DNA from: Occultella kanbiaonis
Lineage (GTDB): Bacteria > Actinomycetota > Actinomycetes > Actinomycetales > Beutenbergiaceae
Assembly (NCBI RefSeq): GCF_009708215.1
Contig: NZ_CP046175.1
Span: forward strand, 3,472,001 to 3,536,000
Direction: 5' to 3'
DNA: 64,000 nt
Part shown: positions 25,648 through 33,266 of the stretch, piece by piece
How the letters are laid out: the number at the start of each line of letters is the position of its first letter
Numbering within the stretch: the first letter of the stretch is position 1
Program-made: the position numbers and the translations under genes
Notes under the pieces: generated by a model
The model's database searches: none
Seen by the model: only the letters and a program-made list of their open reading frames with translations
What the model was told of the DNA's origin: nothing

Positions 25648-26568
25648 TCATTTGATCCCGGAGATCCGGATGCCGCTGATGATGTAGCGCTGGAAGATCA
25701 GGAAGAGCACGATCACCGGCGTCGCGGCCAGCGTGGACCCGGCCAGCAGCAGCCCGTACTCGATGCGTCGTTCGGACCGGAACGTGGCCAGGTACTGCTG
25801 GATCTGGGTCAGCGCGGAGTCCGGTTCGGTGATCGTCATGATCGGCCACACGTACGCGTTCCAGAATGCCAGGAACGAGGTGATCCCGACCACCACGAAC
25901 ACCGGCTTGGACATCGGCAGGAAGATCGCCGTGAAGATCCGCCACCGGTCCGCGCCGTCGATGAGGGCCGCCTCCTCGATCGAGGTCGGGATGCCCAGGT
26001 AGAACTGCCGGATGAAGAAGATGTGCACCGCCGCGGCCGCGCCGGGGACCACCAGCACCGCGAGCGTGTTCAGCAGTCCCATCCGGGTCACGACGATGTA
26101 GGAGGTGAGCAGGATCGCCATGCCCGGGATGAACATCGTCATCAGGACGACCACCCAGATGGTCCGCTTGAACGCGAACTCCAGCCGCGCGAACGCGTAC
26201 GCGGCCATCGAGTTCACGGCGAGGCTCAGGGCCGCGAACAGCAGCGCCCCACCGAAGGACACCCCGACCGCCCGCAGGAACTGCGGGTCGGAGGCGATGT
26301 CGACGTAGTTCTGCGGTTGCCAGACGTCCGGGAAGAACTGGAACGGTGAGCTGACCACCTCGTTGCGGGCCTTGAACCCGGAGATCGCCATCCACGCCAG
26401 CGGGAACAGTGCGGCGAGGAAGATGGCCGCCGAGTACACGTACCGGAGTACGGCCCAGCCCGGGCCGCCGGCGCGGGCCGACCGTCGGTGCCGGTGCACG
26501 GCATCGCGCGCCCCCGCCGACCGGGCGGGGTCGGGTTCGGTGACGATGATCGGTGCGGACGCAGCCAT
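25648..26568 (-). CDS. carbohydrate ABC transporter permease, MalG type
   Basis: A 306-aa inner-membrane permease of the CUT1 family. It has six predicted helices, a hydrophobic start after an Arg/His-rich tail (VLRYVYSAAIFLAALFPLAWMAISGFK), and the ATPase-docking EAA loop EEAALIDGADRWRIFTAIFLPMSKP. Its ATG overlaps the stop of the first permease by one base (TGATG), which fixes the start. It would form the membrane channel with the MalF-type partner for oligosaccharides brought by the lipoprotein gene upstream. No ATP-binding subunit is encoded here, so a shared MsiK-type ATPase elsewhere is expected. Confidence 0.93.
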   Translation of the reverse strand: MAASAPIIVTEPDPARSAGARDAVHRHRRSARAGGPGWAVLRYVYSAAIFLAALFPLAWMAISGFKARNEVVSSPFQFFPDVWQPQNYVDIASDPQFLRAVGVSFGGALLFAALSLAVNSMAAYAFARLEFAFKRTIWVVVLMTMFIPGMAILLTSYIVVTRMGLLNTLAVLVVPGAAAAVHIFFIRQFYLGIPTSIEEAALIDGADRWRIFTAIFLPMSKPVFVVVGITSFLAFWNAYVWPIMTITEPDSALTQIQQYLATFRSERRIEYGLLLAGSTLAATPVIVLFLIFQRYIISGIRISGIK

Positions 26569-27503
26569 CAGGCATCCACCGCCTTCTCGGAGTTGATCAC
26601 CCTGAAGATCACCGCGGACAGCCCGCCCAGCACCACGAACAGCAGCAGTGCCGCGGCGATCGAGTAGCCGACGGTGTCGTCGTTGGTGAAGCGTAGGAAG
26701 ATGTGCAGGTTCGGCAGCAGGGTGGACTGAACCGGGCCGCCGGAGGTCATGATCAGCGGCAGCTCGTACTGCTGGATCGTGGCCACGAAGCAGGTGACGA
26801 GCAGGTACAGGCCGATGTTGCGCATCAGCGGGACCGTGATGAACACGGTCCGCTGCCACCAGTTCGCCCCGTCCAGCTCGGCCGACTCGTAGTAGCTCTC
26901 CGGGATGTCCAGGAGCCCGGCGAGCATGATCAGGGACGCGAGCCCGAGGCCGAGCCAGATCGCCGGCGCGGTCAGCGCGAGGAGGGCGGTGCTCGCGCTG
27001 CCCAGCCACGGCTGGTTCTCGAACCCGACCAGACCGATGAGCCAGTTCAGCAGCCCCTGCCGGTACTCGTAGATGAGCACGAACACGATCGAGGCGATCA
27101 CCCCCGAGATCACCGTCGGGATGTAGATGCTCACCTTGAGCAAAGTCCCCATCCTCTGCCCCATCGCCTTGACGAGGTTCGCGAACACGAACGCGAGGAT
27201 CAGGATCGCCGGGACCACGATCACTGAGAACCGCAGGCCCCGGCCGATCGAGGCCCAGAACACCGGGTCGGCGAGCACCAGGCGGAAGTTGCGGAGCCCC
27301 ACGAACACCGACTCCGTGTAGAAGCTCCAGTTGAAGAAGCTCACGTACCACGCGTAGACGAGCGGCCACAGCACGAAGATCCCGAGCAGGACCAGCGCCG
27401 GGGCCAGCATCAGGAACGCGATCCGGTTGTCGCGGTGGGCCGGCTTGGGGCGGCGGCGCGCCCGGCCCTTGGCCGGCGGCGCCTGCGCCTGGATTGTCGT
27501 CAT
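26568..27503 (-). CDS. carbohydrate ABC transporter permease, MalF type
   Basis: A 311-aa inner-membrane CUT1 permease. Six hydrophobic segments begin at RIAFLMLAPALVLLGIFVLWPL; the EAA loop reads YYESAELDGANWWQRTVFITVPL. The ATG at 27503 follows an AAGGTG element. A perfect 12-bp stem hairpin lies between it and the binding-protein gene and could set a lower permease level relative to the binding protein. Its stop overlaps the start of the second permease by one base. In this locus the likely cargo is D-arabino-oligosaccharides; that is inference from neighbours. Confidence 0.93.
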   Translation of the reverse strand: MTTIQAQAPPAKGRARRRPKPAHRDNRIAFLMLAPALVLLGIFVLWPLVYAWYVSFFNWSFYTESVFVGLRNFRLVLADPVFWASIGRGLRFSVIVVPAILILAFVFANLVKAMGQRMGTLLKVSIYIPTVISGVIASIVFVLIYEYRQGLLNWLIGLVGFENQPWLGSASTALLALTAPAIWLGLGLASLIMLAGLLDIPESYYESAELDGANWWQRTVFITVPLMRNIGLYLLVTCFVATIQQYELPLIMTSGGPVQSTLLPNLHIFLRFTNDDTVGYSIAAALLLFVVLGGLSAVIFRVINSEKAVDA

Positions 27504-27546
27504 CTCATCACCTTCGAAGAGTTCCCCGGTCGGAAGAGTCCAAGGC

Positions 27547-27581
27547 CGGGTGGGTGCGCCCGGCGGGGCCGCACCCACCCG
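27547..27581 (-). promoter_or_regulatory. intra-operon hairpin between binding protein and permeases
   Basis: CGGGTGGGTGCG (27547-27558) pairs perfectly with CGCACCCACCCG (27570-27581) around an 11-nt loop, just after the binding-protein stop. With no T-run and downstream genes of the same operon, it more likely stabilises the upstream mRNA end or attenuates read-through than terminates fully. Confidence 0.65.
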
Positions 27582-27588
27582 TCCTGTG

Positions 27589-28935
27589 TCAGCTCCCCGT
27601 ACCGGCCAGTTGGGAGTTCGCGATCTCGGTGTTGATCTTGTCGTTCGCCGCGGCCAGCGCCTCGGAGACGGGGGTGCCCTGCATGGCGGCCTCGATGGCC
27701 TCCCCCATCGCCAGGCTCACGTTCCACGGGTAGCCCGGCTCCGGCTGCGCGAACGGCACGATCTCCTCCTGGATGACGGCGTTCCACGGGTTCACGGTGT
27801 CCACGTCCGGTAGGGCGCTGATCGCCTCGGCCACGGACACCCGCGGCGAGACCTTGGAGAACTGGGTGGCCTCGAAGAACGGGACCACGTTCTCGGTGTC
27901 GCCACCGAGCGCCCACTCGATGAAGGTGGCGGCCTCCTCGGCCACCTCGGTGTTGCCGTCGACGGCCCAGGTCCAGCCGCCGAGGGTGGCCGTGGTCTGG
28001 CCGCTCTGCCCGTCGAAGGACGGCATCGGGGCGACCGCGACGTTCGGGACCAGGTCGGGGTAGTCGCTGAGCAGCTGGCTGGCCGCCCAGGAGCCGTTCG
28101 CCATCATGGCGTACTGCCCGTCACCGAACGTGGACGCGTCCGGGTAGCCGACGCCGTCCGCGGGCGGCAGCGCCCCGCTGGCGAACAGGTCCTGGAACGC
28201 CTGCAGCAGCGGTGCGTAGTCCTCGGTGGCCATGCCCTCGGACCAGTCGTCACTGATCGGCAGGTGCCCGGCCACGTTCCACTGGTAGCCCCAGGTGGAC
28301 CAGGACATGTCCGGCGCGTTCTGGGCCAGCCGCATCCCGAACACCTCGTCGTTCGTGAGCAGTTCCGCGTCGGCGACCAGTTCGTCCCAGGTGGTGGGTG
28401 GCCCGTCGATCCCGGCCGCCTCGAACAGGTCGGTGCGGTACCAGAGGATCGCGGACGGCTCCACGAGCATCGGGTACGCGTACTCCTCGCCGTCGACCGT
28501 GACCGAGCCGCGCACGTTCTCCTGCAGGTCGTCCCAGGCCTCGGCGCTGATCAGGTCCGAGAGCGGCGTGATCTGACTGGTGAGCGCTGCGTTGCGGACC
28601 CCGCCGTAGTTCATGGTGCGGATGTCCGGGGCGTTCCCGGCGGCCTGCGCGGCCGTCATCCGTTGCTCCCAGGCGTCGCCGGGCACCGCGGTGAGGGTCA
28701 CGTGCACCTCGTCCTGGGACTCGTTGTAGGAGTCCACGACGGACTCGTACCACTCGTTCTCCTCGTCGGTGAACGACTGCTGCCAGAACGTCACCTCGGT
28801 GACCCCCTCGGGAACCTCCTCGCCACTCGCGGAACCTTCGGGGCCGCCGTCGGGCGTTCCGCTGCAGGCCGCAAGCACCAGAGCGGTGGCGGCCACGACA
28901 CCGAGGCCGCCGGTCAATCTGCGTGTCGAACGCAT
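27589..28935 (-). CDS. sugar ABC transporter substrate-binding lipoprotein
   Basis: A 448-aa extracellular solute-binding protein (family 1), anchored to the membrane by a lipobox: LVLAAC with Cys24 after MRSTRRLTGGLGVVAATA. The mature protein starts with VTEVTFWQQSFTDEENEW, then AAGNAPDIRTMNYGG, the AILWYRTDLFEAAGI-PPTTWDEL hinge segment and GQYAMMANGSW. ATG at 28935 was chosen over an in-frame codon upstream because AAGGAGG lies five bases before it. It follows the DUF4185 lipoprotein by 44 bp and is followed by a strong hairpin and two permeases. The ligand is probably oligosaccharides released by the DUF4185 enzyme, an inference from context. Confidence 0.93.
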   Translation of the reverse strand: MRSTRRLTGGLGVVAATALVLAACSGTPDGGPEGSASGEEVPEGVTEVTFWQQSFTDEENEWYESVVDSYNESQDEVHVTLTAVPGDAWEQRMTAAQAAGNAPDIRTMNYGGVRNAALTSQITPLSDLISAEAWDDLQENVRGSVTVDGEEYAYPMLVEPSAILWYRTDLFEAAGIDGPPTTWDELVADAELLTNDEVFGMRLAQNAPDMSWSTWGYQWNVAGHLPISDDWSEGMATEDYAPLLQAFQDLFASGALPPADGVGYPDASTFGDGQYAMMANGSWAASQLLSDYPDLVPNVAVAPMPSFDGQSGQTTATLGGWTWAVDGNTEVAEEAATFIEWALGGDTENVVPFFEATQFSKVSPRVSVAEAISALPDVDTVNPWNAVIQEEIVPFAQPEPGYPWNVSLAMGEAIEAAMQGTPVSEALAAANDKINTEIANSQLAGTGS

Positions 28936-28979
28936 CTCATCCTCCTTGATGATCGGCTCCGGTGGAGCCTCGGTTGGTT

Positions 28980-30122
28980 TCACGCGGGCGCCGGCACGAG
29001 GTCGGCGCTGTACCAGAACACGTTGTAGGGACCCCAGATCGAGAGCGTGAAGTAGATCGTGAGGCCGTCATCGCTGACGTAGCGGGGATTCAGGTACGGG
29101 CTGTACAGCCCGGGCGTCTGCGCCTGGGTGGTCAGCACGTGCGGCTCGCTCCACGGACCCCAGGGGGTGATGCCCTCGGCGAGCACCGCGTCCCCGTCCG
29201 TGGAGTAAGTCATCAGCCAGCGTTCCAGGGTGGGGCTGTAGACGACGGAGAGTTCGCCGATGGTGCCGTCCAGGATGGTCTGCGCGTCTGCCATCGACTC
29301 CGACCAGATCGGGTCCCCGTCGTCGTCGGTCCCGGCGAAGTACCGGTACGCGCCCAGGTCCTCGACGGCTTCGGTACTGGCCGGGACCTTCATCAGCTGC
29401 ACCCCGCCGAACCGACCGGACGGGATGGACCAGAAGTACAGGAAGTCCTCCCCGTCCTCGGTCACCTCGGCCACCGAGACCTGGACGAAGTTCGAGTCGC
29501 CGGGCCACTGCGGGGCGGGCAGGGTCTCCCAGGTGGCGCCGTCGTCCGTGCTGCGGGCCAGGCCCGCGTGGTTGGCGTCCCACTGGCCCGGGTCGCCCCA
29601 GTGCAGCACGGACATGTACTGCAGGTAGAGCGTCTCCCCGACGGCGAAGCCGTGGGTGGGGATCTTCGTCACCTCTCCCCCGGCGTCGTTGCCGTCGTGC
29701 TCGCCGGGCACCACCTCGAGGGCGAGCCCGATGTCGTCGAGCAGCCAGCCGTCGAAGGTGAGGCCGTCGGCCGGGTCGTCGTCGGTGGTGTAGGCCACCG
29801 CGTTCGAGCGCCAGTTGCCACCCTGCCCGCCGACGGCGTCGGGGTCTCGGGTGCCGAACGTGTCCCCGAACACGAGGTAGGTCACCTCGCCGACGTTGAA
29901 CATCGAGCCGAGGTCGGTGCCTGCCACGGCCACCGCGGCGGTGTCGTTGAGGGTGCTGTCCGGGCCGGTGAGCTGAGCGATCCGGGTGACGTTCGCGACG
30001 CCGTCGAGCACGAACGGGCGGTCGGGGTCGGTGTTCACGTCGGGTCCTCCTCCGGTCGAGCCGCACGCGACAAGTGCGGCGGCGGCCGCCGCCGAGATCG
30101 TCGCCATGGCCGCCCGCCTCAT
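28980..30122 (-). CDS. DUF4185 lipoprotein, candidate GH183 endo-D-arabinanase
   Basis: A 380-aa surface lipoprotein: the signal MRRAAMATISAAAAAALVAC has a lipobox at LVAC (Cys20). The mature part is a DUF4185 beta-propeller: GEVTYLVFGDTFG, GNWRSNAVAYTTD, EVTKIPTHGFAVG, LARSTDDGATWE, ELSVVYSPTLERWLMTYS and GPWSEPHVL follow in the family order. DUF4185 founded glycoside hydrolase family GH183, whose members, as I recall, are endo-D-arabinanases cleaving mycobacterial arabinogalactan and lipoarabinomannan. Cell-surface placement fits an endo-enzyme supplying the importer encoded next. It overlaps the GH172 gene by ATGA. Activity is inferred; catalytic acids were not assigned by eye. Confidence 0.75.
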   Translation of the reverse strand: MRRAAMATISAAAAAALVACGSTGGGPDVNTDPDRPFVLDGVANVTRIAQLTGPDSTLNDTAAVAVAGTDLGSMFNVGEVTYLVFGDTFGTRDPDAVGGQGGNWRSNAVAYTTDDDPADGLTFDGWLLDDIGLALEVVPGEHDGNDAGGEVTKIPTHGFAVGETLYLQYMSVLHWGDPGQWDANHAGLARSTDDGATWETLPAPQWPGDSNFVQVSVAEVTEDGEDFLYFWSIPSGRFGGVQLMKVPASTEAVEDLGAYRYFAGTDDDGDPIWSESMADAQTILDGTIGELSVVYSPTLERWLMTYSTDGDAVLAEGITPWGPWSEPHVLTTQAQTPGLYSPYLNPRYVSDDGLTIYFTLSIWGPYNVFWYSADLVPAPA

Positions 30123-31249
30123 CCCAGCCTCGGCAGCCGCTGGCCCACCGGTGCCAGCGTGAGGTGTTCGGCCGGGGTCTCCTGGTACCAGTAGGCGGTG
30201 GAGGAGAGGTCGTCGCTGCGGCGGTTCGCATGCCCGTGCTCGATGGTGACCCGGATCGACGTGGTGAACGGCACCGGGTCCTCGATGTGGAACCGGTACG
30301 TCGAGACCTGCCCGGACCAGTTCTCACCGCCCGGCAGCGTGATGCCGTGGTACGGCGCGCTGTAGCTCTCCGACGGGCACCAGGCCGTGTTGAAGTAGTC
30401 CTCGGTGCCGGTGCCGTGCAGGCTCGGTGGCCACGCCTCGCCGTCGACGAAGATCATGTCGTCGCCCTCGCCGTACCAGTTCCACTCGGCGGTGTGGCGC
30501 AGGTTCGTCACGTTCAGGACGCAGCCGACGTAGTGCCCGCGGCCGGTGGTCTCCAGGATCGTGTAGTTGCCGTCCCCGGTGAGGTTCGGGCCCTCGAAGA
30601 GCAGCTGGGAGTTCGTCAGGCCCGCCGCGGTGGTCTCGTCCAGGCCGGCCGTCGGGTTCTCCCGGTTCCAGGACGCGTGGAACCGCCCGAGGCCGTCCTC
30701 GAGGACGTCGAAGGCGTCGTAGTCGATGTAGTAGTAGAACCAGAGCACCTCCTCCGCGCACTCGCTGATGATCTCGAACCGGGCCCGGGTCGCGAAGGGC
30801 ATATGGAAGAACGAGTTCAGCGCCTTGCCGTCCTGCGGGCTCATCTGCAGCGGCGCCGACGCGTAGTTCACGGTGCGCCCGTGGCCCACCCCGAAGAAGT
30901 CCCCGAGCGGCACCAGCACCGAGGGGTGCGGCGAGTCGTCCCAGTAGACCGCCAGCACCAGCTTGCGCAGGAAGTCCCGATCGGCGCTGTCCGGGCTCGG
31001 CGCGTCCCGAGGGGCCACGGTCATCCAGATGTGGTTGATCGAACCGGCGCCGCGCAGGTCGGCGAGCTCGACGGTCTCGCCGGGGTGCAGCGTGAGCCGG
31101 TCCTCGTTGCCCCCGGACCGGTCCCAGCTGGACGCGCGCAGGCGCCGGTGCGTGCGCAGCCGCGGCAGGTCGCGCAGGCTGCTGCCGTACGGGCCGTAGC
31201 CCCCAAGGGCGGTTGCCATCTCGATCGTCTCCATCTCCTCCGCGGTCAT
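30119..31249 (-). CDS. GH172 (DUF2961) enzyme, candidate exo-alpha-D-arabinofuranosidase (paralogue 1)
   Basis: A 376-aa cytoplasmic protein without signal peptide. The DUF2961 jelly-roll marks are INHIWMTVAP, LVPLGDFFG, YGEGDDMIFVDGE (Glu261) and LHGTGTEDYFNTAW (Glu283); the two glutamates sit at the family's catalytic positions. GH172 contains alpha-D-fructofuranosidase/difructose anhydride synthases and exo-alpha-D-arabinofuranosidases, whose substrates are configurationally close. GEGD replaces the more usual GEGE seen in the second copy at 33267, so the two may differ in linkage. The stop overlaps the DUF4185 gene (ATGA); the kinase gene ends 12 bp upstream. It would trim imported oligosaccharides from the non-reducing end. 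Confidence 0.83.
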   Translation of the reverse strand: MTAEEMETIEMATALGGYGPYGSSLRDLPRLRTHRRLRASSWDRSGGNEDRLTLHPGETVELADLRGAGSINHIWMTVAPRDAPSPDSADRDFLRKLVLAVYWDDSPHPSVLVPLGDFFGVGHGRTVNYASAPLQMSPQDGKALNSFFHMPFATRARFEIISECAEEVLWFYYYIDYDAFDVLEDGLGRFHASWNRENPTAGLDETTAAGLTNSQLLFEGPNLTGDGNYTILETTGRGHYVGCVLNVTNLRHTAEWNWYGEGDDMIFVDGEAWPPSLHGTGTEDYFNTAWCPSESYSAPYHGITLPGGENWSGQVSTYRFHIEDPVPFTTSIRVTIEHGHANRRSDDLSSTAYWYQETPAEHLTLAPVGQRLPRLG

Positions 31250-31260
31250 GTCTGCCTCGC

Positions 31261-32208
31261 TCAGGTCCCGGCAGGCGCGCCGGCGAGTTCGAGCACCTCG
31301 GCACGGGTCGGCGCGGACGGCGCGCCGCCACGCCGGGTCACGGCGACGGCGGCCGCGGCGTTCGCGAACGCCACCGCCTCGGTGAGGGCGTCGCCGGCGG
31401 CCAGGCGGGCGCCGAGGCTGCCGCAGAAGGCGTCCCCGGCGCCGATCGTGTCCACCACCTCCACCCGGTGCCCGGGCACGTGCACCTCCGGGCGGCCCGG
31501 CTCGAGCACGAGCGCGCCGTCCGGTCCGAGGGTGACGATCAGGGCGTGGGTCCGGCCCGCCACGGCCCGGCGCGCCACGTCGAGGACCGGTTCGCCGGCG
31601 TCGGCGCCGGCGAGCTGGCGTAGTTCGCCCTCGTTGGGGATGAGCACGTCGACAGCGTCCCCGAGCTCCGTGGGGACGGTCGCCGCGGGCGCGGGGTTGA
31701 GCAGGACGCGCACGCCGGCGGCCCGGGCGATCCGGGCGGCGTGCACGGTCGCGTCCATCGGCAGCTCGAGCTGGAGGAGCAGCACCGCCGCGGACTCGAT
31801 CCGGTCGCGGGCCGCCTCGACGTCGGCCACCGTGACGGCCAGGTTCGCCCGTGGGATCACGATGATCGAGTTCTGGCCGGCCTGGTCCAGCACCGGCAGA
31901 CCCACCCCGGTGCCGTGCTCGGGATCGGTGCGCACGTCCGCGGCACCGATCCCCTCGCCCGCCAGGAACTCCCGGAACTCCGCGGCGAAGAGGTCGTCGC
32001 CGAGGCGGCCGATCACGGTGGTGGCGGCCCCGGCCCGCGCCGCGGCGACGGCCTGGTTGAAACCCTTGCCACCCACGAAGGTCGCGAAGTGGGATCCGAT
32101 CAGGGTCTCGCCCGGGCCGGGCCGTCGGGGGGCAGTGGCGACCAGGTCGTACATGAAGGAGGCCAGCACGCAGACACCGCCGCGGCCCGTGAGTTGGGCG
32201 GCGTTCAT
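31261..32208 (-). CDS. PfkB/ribokinase-family kinase, candidate D-arabinose kinase
   Basis: A 315-aa cytoplasmic sugar kinase. PfkB signature 1 is GGKGFNQAVAAARAGA (46-61) and signature 2 is DTIGAGDAFCGSL, with the catalytic Asp in GAGD. The layout matches ribokinase (GGKGxNQA), implying a pentose with phosphate transfer to O-5. Its ATG overlaps the stop of the arabinose-5-phosphate-isomerase-like gene (ATGA), so both are co-translated. Together they would convert D-arabinose to D-arabinose 5-phosphate and then D-ribulose 5-phosphate. D-ribose remains an alternative substrate, but the GH172/GH183/GH116 neighbours and the SIS isomerase favour D-arabinose. Confidence 0.85.
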   Translation of the reverse strand: MNAAQLTGRGGVCVLASFMYDLVATAPRRPGPGETLIGSHFATFVGGKGFNQAVAAARAGAATTVIGRLGDDLFAAEFREFLAGEGIGAADVRTDPEHGTGVGLPVLDQAGQNSIIVIPRANLAVTVADVEAARDRIESAAVLLLQLELPMDATVHAARIARAAGVRVLLNPAPAATVPTELGDAVDVLIPNEGELRQLAGADAGEPVLDVARRAVAGRTHALIVTLGPDGALVLEPGRPEVHVPGHRVEVVDTIGAGDAFCGSLGARLAAGDALTEAVAFANAAAAVAVTRRGGAPSAPTRAEVLELAGAPAGT

Positions 32209-32876
32209 GGGGTCACCTGCCGCGGCGTCGAGGACACCTGCCGCGGAGCGGTCCCGAGCAGCTGGTGGCCGAGCGTCCCACCCGGGTGGCGTTCGGCGAA
32301 CTGTGCCGGGGTGAAGCCGGAGAGCGTCATCAGTGCGATCGCGAGGGCGTCCCCCACCGCGAGGGTCGACGCCGTCGAGGCCGTCGGGGCGAGCCCGAGG
32401 GGATCGGCCTCTCCGTCAACGGAGATGTCCAGCACCACACGGGCGAAGAAGGCCAGCGGCGAGTCCGGGTTGCGGGTCATCGCGATGATCGGCACACCCC
32501 ACCCGGTGAGCATGTGCGCGAACTGACACACCTCCGCGGTCTCGCCGGAGTTCGAGATCAGGATCGCGACGTCCGCCGGCGTGGCCGCGCCGGAGTCGCC
32601 GTGCAGGGCCTCACCGGCGTGCACGAACTGGGCCGGTGTGCCGGTGCTGGTCAGGGTGGCCGCGATCTTCTGAGCGATGTGGCCGGACTTGCCGAGCCCG
32701 GAGACCAGGACGCGGCCGCTGGAGCCATGGATCAGGGTGATCGCCTCCGCCAGGGCGGGCTGGACCCGGTCCGCCGTGCGGGCGATCGAGCGGGCCTCGA
32801 CGAGCATGGCGGCATGGGCGGCGGAGATCGCGTCCGCAAGGGTGGCCACGGTGCCCCTCTCAGTGCGTCGGTGCAT
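32205..32876 (-). CDS. SIS-domain sugar-phosphate isomerase, arabinose-5-phosphate isomerase type
   Basis: A 223-aa KpsF/GutQ/KdsD-like isomerase of the SIS fold, first gene of the operon. The active-site strings of D-arabinose-5-phosphate isomerases are kept: GLGKSGHIAQKIAATLTSTG, FVHAGEALHGD, ISNSGETAE and RHPGGTLGH, including the Lys, the two His and Glu expected for aldose-ketose isomerisation. It lacks the C-terminal CBS pair of KpsF and GutQ, like the single-domain enzymes described from E. coli CFT073 and Bacteroides. There is no LPS or capsule-Kdo context, so a catabolic role in D-arabinose use is likely. An internal GTG (32849) could be the true start. Two operators and a TTGACA/TACTCT promoter lie just upstream. 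Confidence 0.85.
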   Translation of the reverse strand: MHRRTERGTVATLADAISAAHAAMLVEARSIARTADRVQPALAEAITLIHGSSGRVLVSGLGKSGHIAQKIAATLTSTGTPAQFVHAGEALHGDSGAATPADVAILISNSGETAEVCQFAHMLTGWGVPIIAMTRNPDSPLAFFARVVLDISVDGEADPLGLAPTASTASTLAVGDALAIALMTLSGFTPAQFAERHPGGTLGHQLLGTAPRQVSSTPRQVTP

Positions 32877-32891
32877 GAGCGTTGCGTGCTG

Positions 32892-32917
32892 GTAATCGAT
32901 TACTAGAAATCGATTAC
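32892..32917. promoter_or_regulatory. tandem LacI-type operators of operon A (GTAATCGATTAC)
   Basis: A perfect 12-bp palindrome GTAATCGATTAC (32892-32903) is followed 14 bp on by GAAATCGATTAC (32906-32917), the same site with two changes in one arm. They start four bases after the -10 box, where a bound repressor would block transcription. The central CG is typical of LacI-family sites. The palindrome recurs before the second operon at 37220. Confidence 0.75.
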
Positions 32918-32920
32918 TTG

Positions 32921-32949
32921 AGAGTAGGTGCGGTACGCCCGGATGTCAA
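32921..32949 (-). promoter_or_regulatory. promoter of the D-arabinan-type operon A
   Basis: On the minus strand a perfect -35 TTGACA (32944-32949) and -10 TACTCT (32921-32926) are separated by 17 bp, about 50 bp upstream of the isomerase gene. The expected start site falls inside the first operator. Confidence 0.7.
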
Positions 32950-33266
32950 CGGGCCACGGCCGACGGGTTGCGATGGCCAACCTGACCAGCCCGGTCACCT
33001 CCCCCGCCACCTTCACGCGCCGCCCGCCGCCGTCACGCCCCGCCCGCCGCCACGCGCCACCCAGCCGCCGCCACGCGCCGCCCGCCGCCACGCGCCACGC
33101 GCCACCCAACCGCCGTCCCGCGCCGCTCGCCCACCGTCACGCCCCGGCGAACGCGAGGTTGTTGGCTTCCGCGGGCGATCAGGAGCCAACGATGTCGCGT
33201 TCGACGGGCCGCCAGGCCGGGCTGGGCTGGGCCGTGACCCTGCCGGGGCTGGCCCGGGCCGGCCGG
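32950..33266. repeat. inter-operon region with GC-only low-complexity repeats (about 33006-33150)
   Basis: Between the operon A promoter and the end of the second GH172 gene lies a run of degenerate CGCCGCCACGCGCCACC-like units of roughly 15-20 bp, with no gene. It could form strong secondary structure and terminate operon B transcripts. Nothing else was recognised. Confidence 0.6.

Noticed and set aside
32205-32876. KpsF/KdsD role in Kdo or capsule synthesis
   Set aside because: No Kdo, LPS or capsule genes are nearby, and a Gram-positive actinobacterium has no Kdo pathway; the catabolic operon context explains it better.
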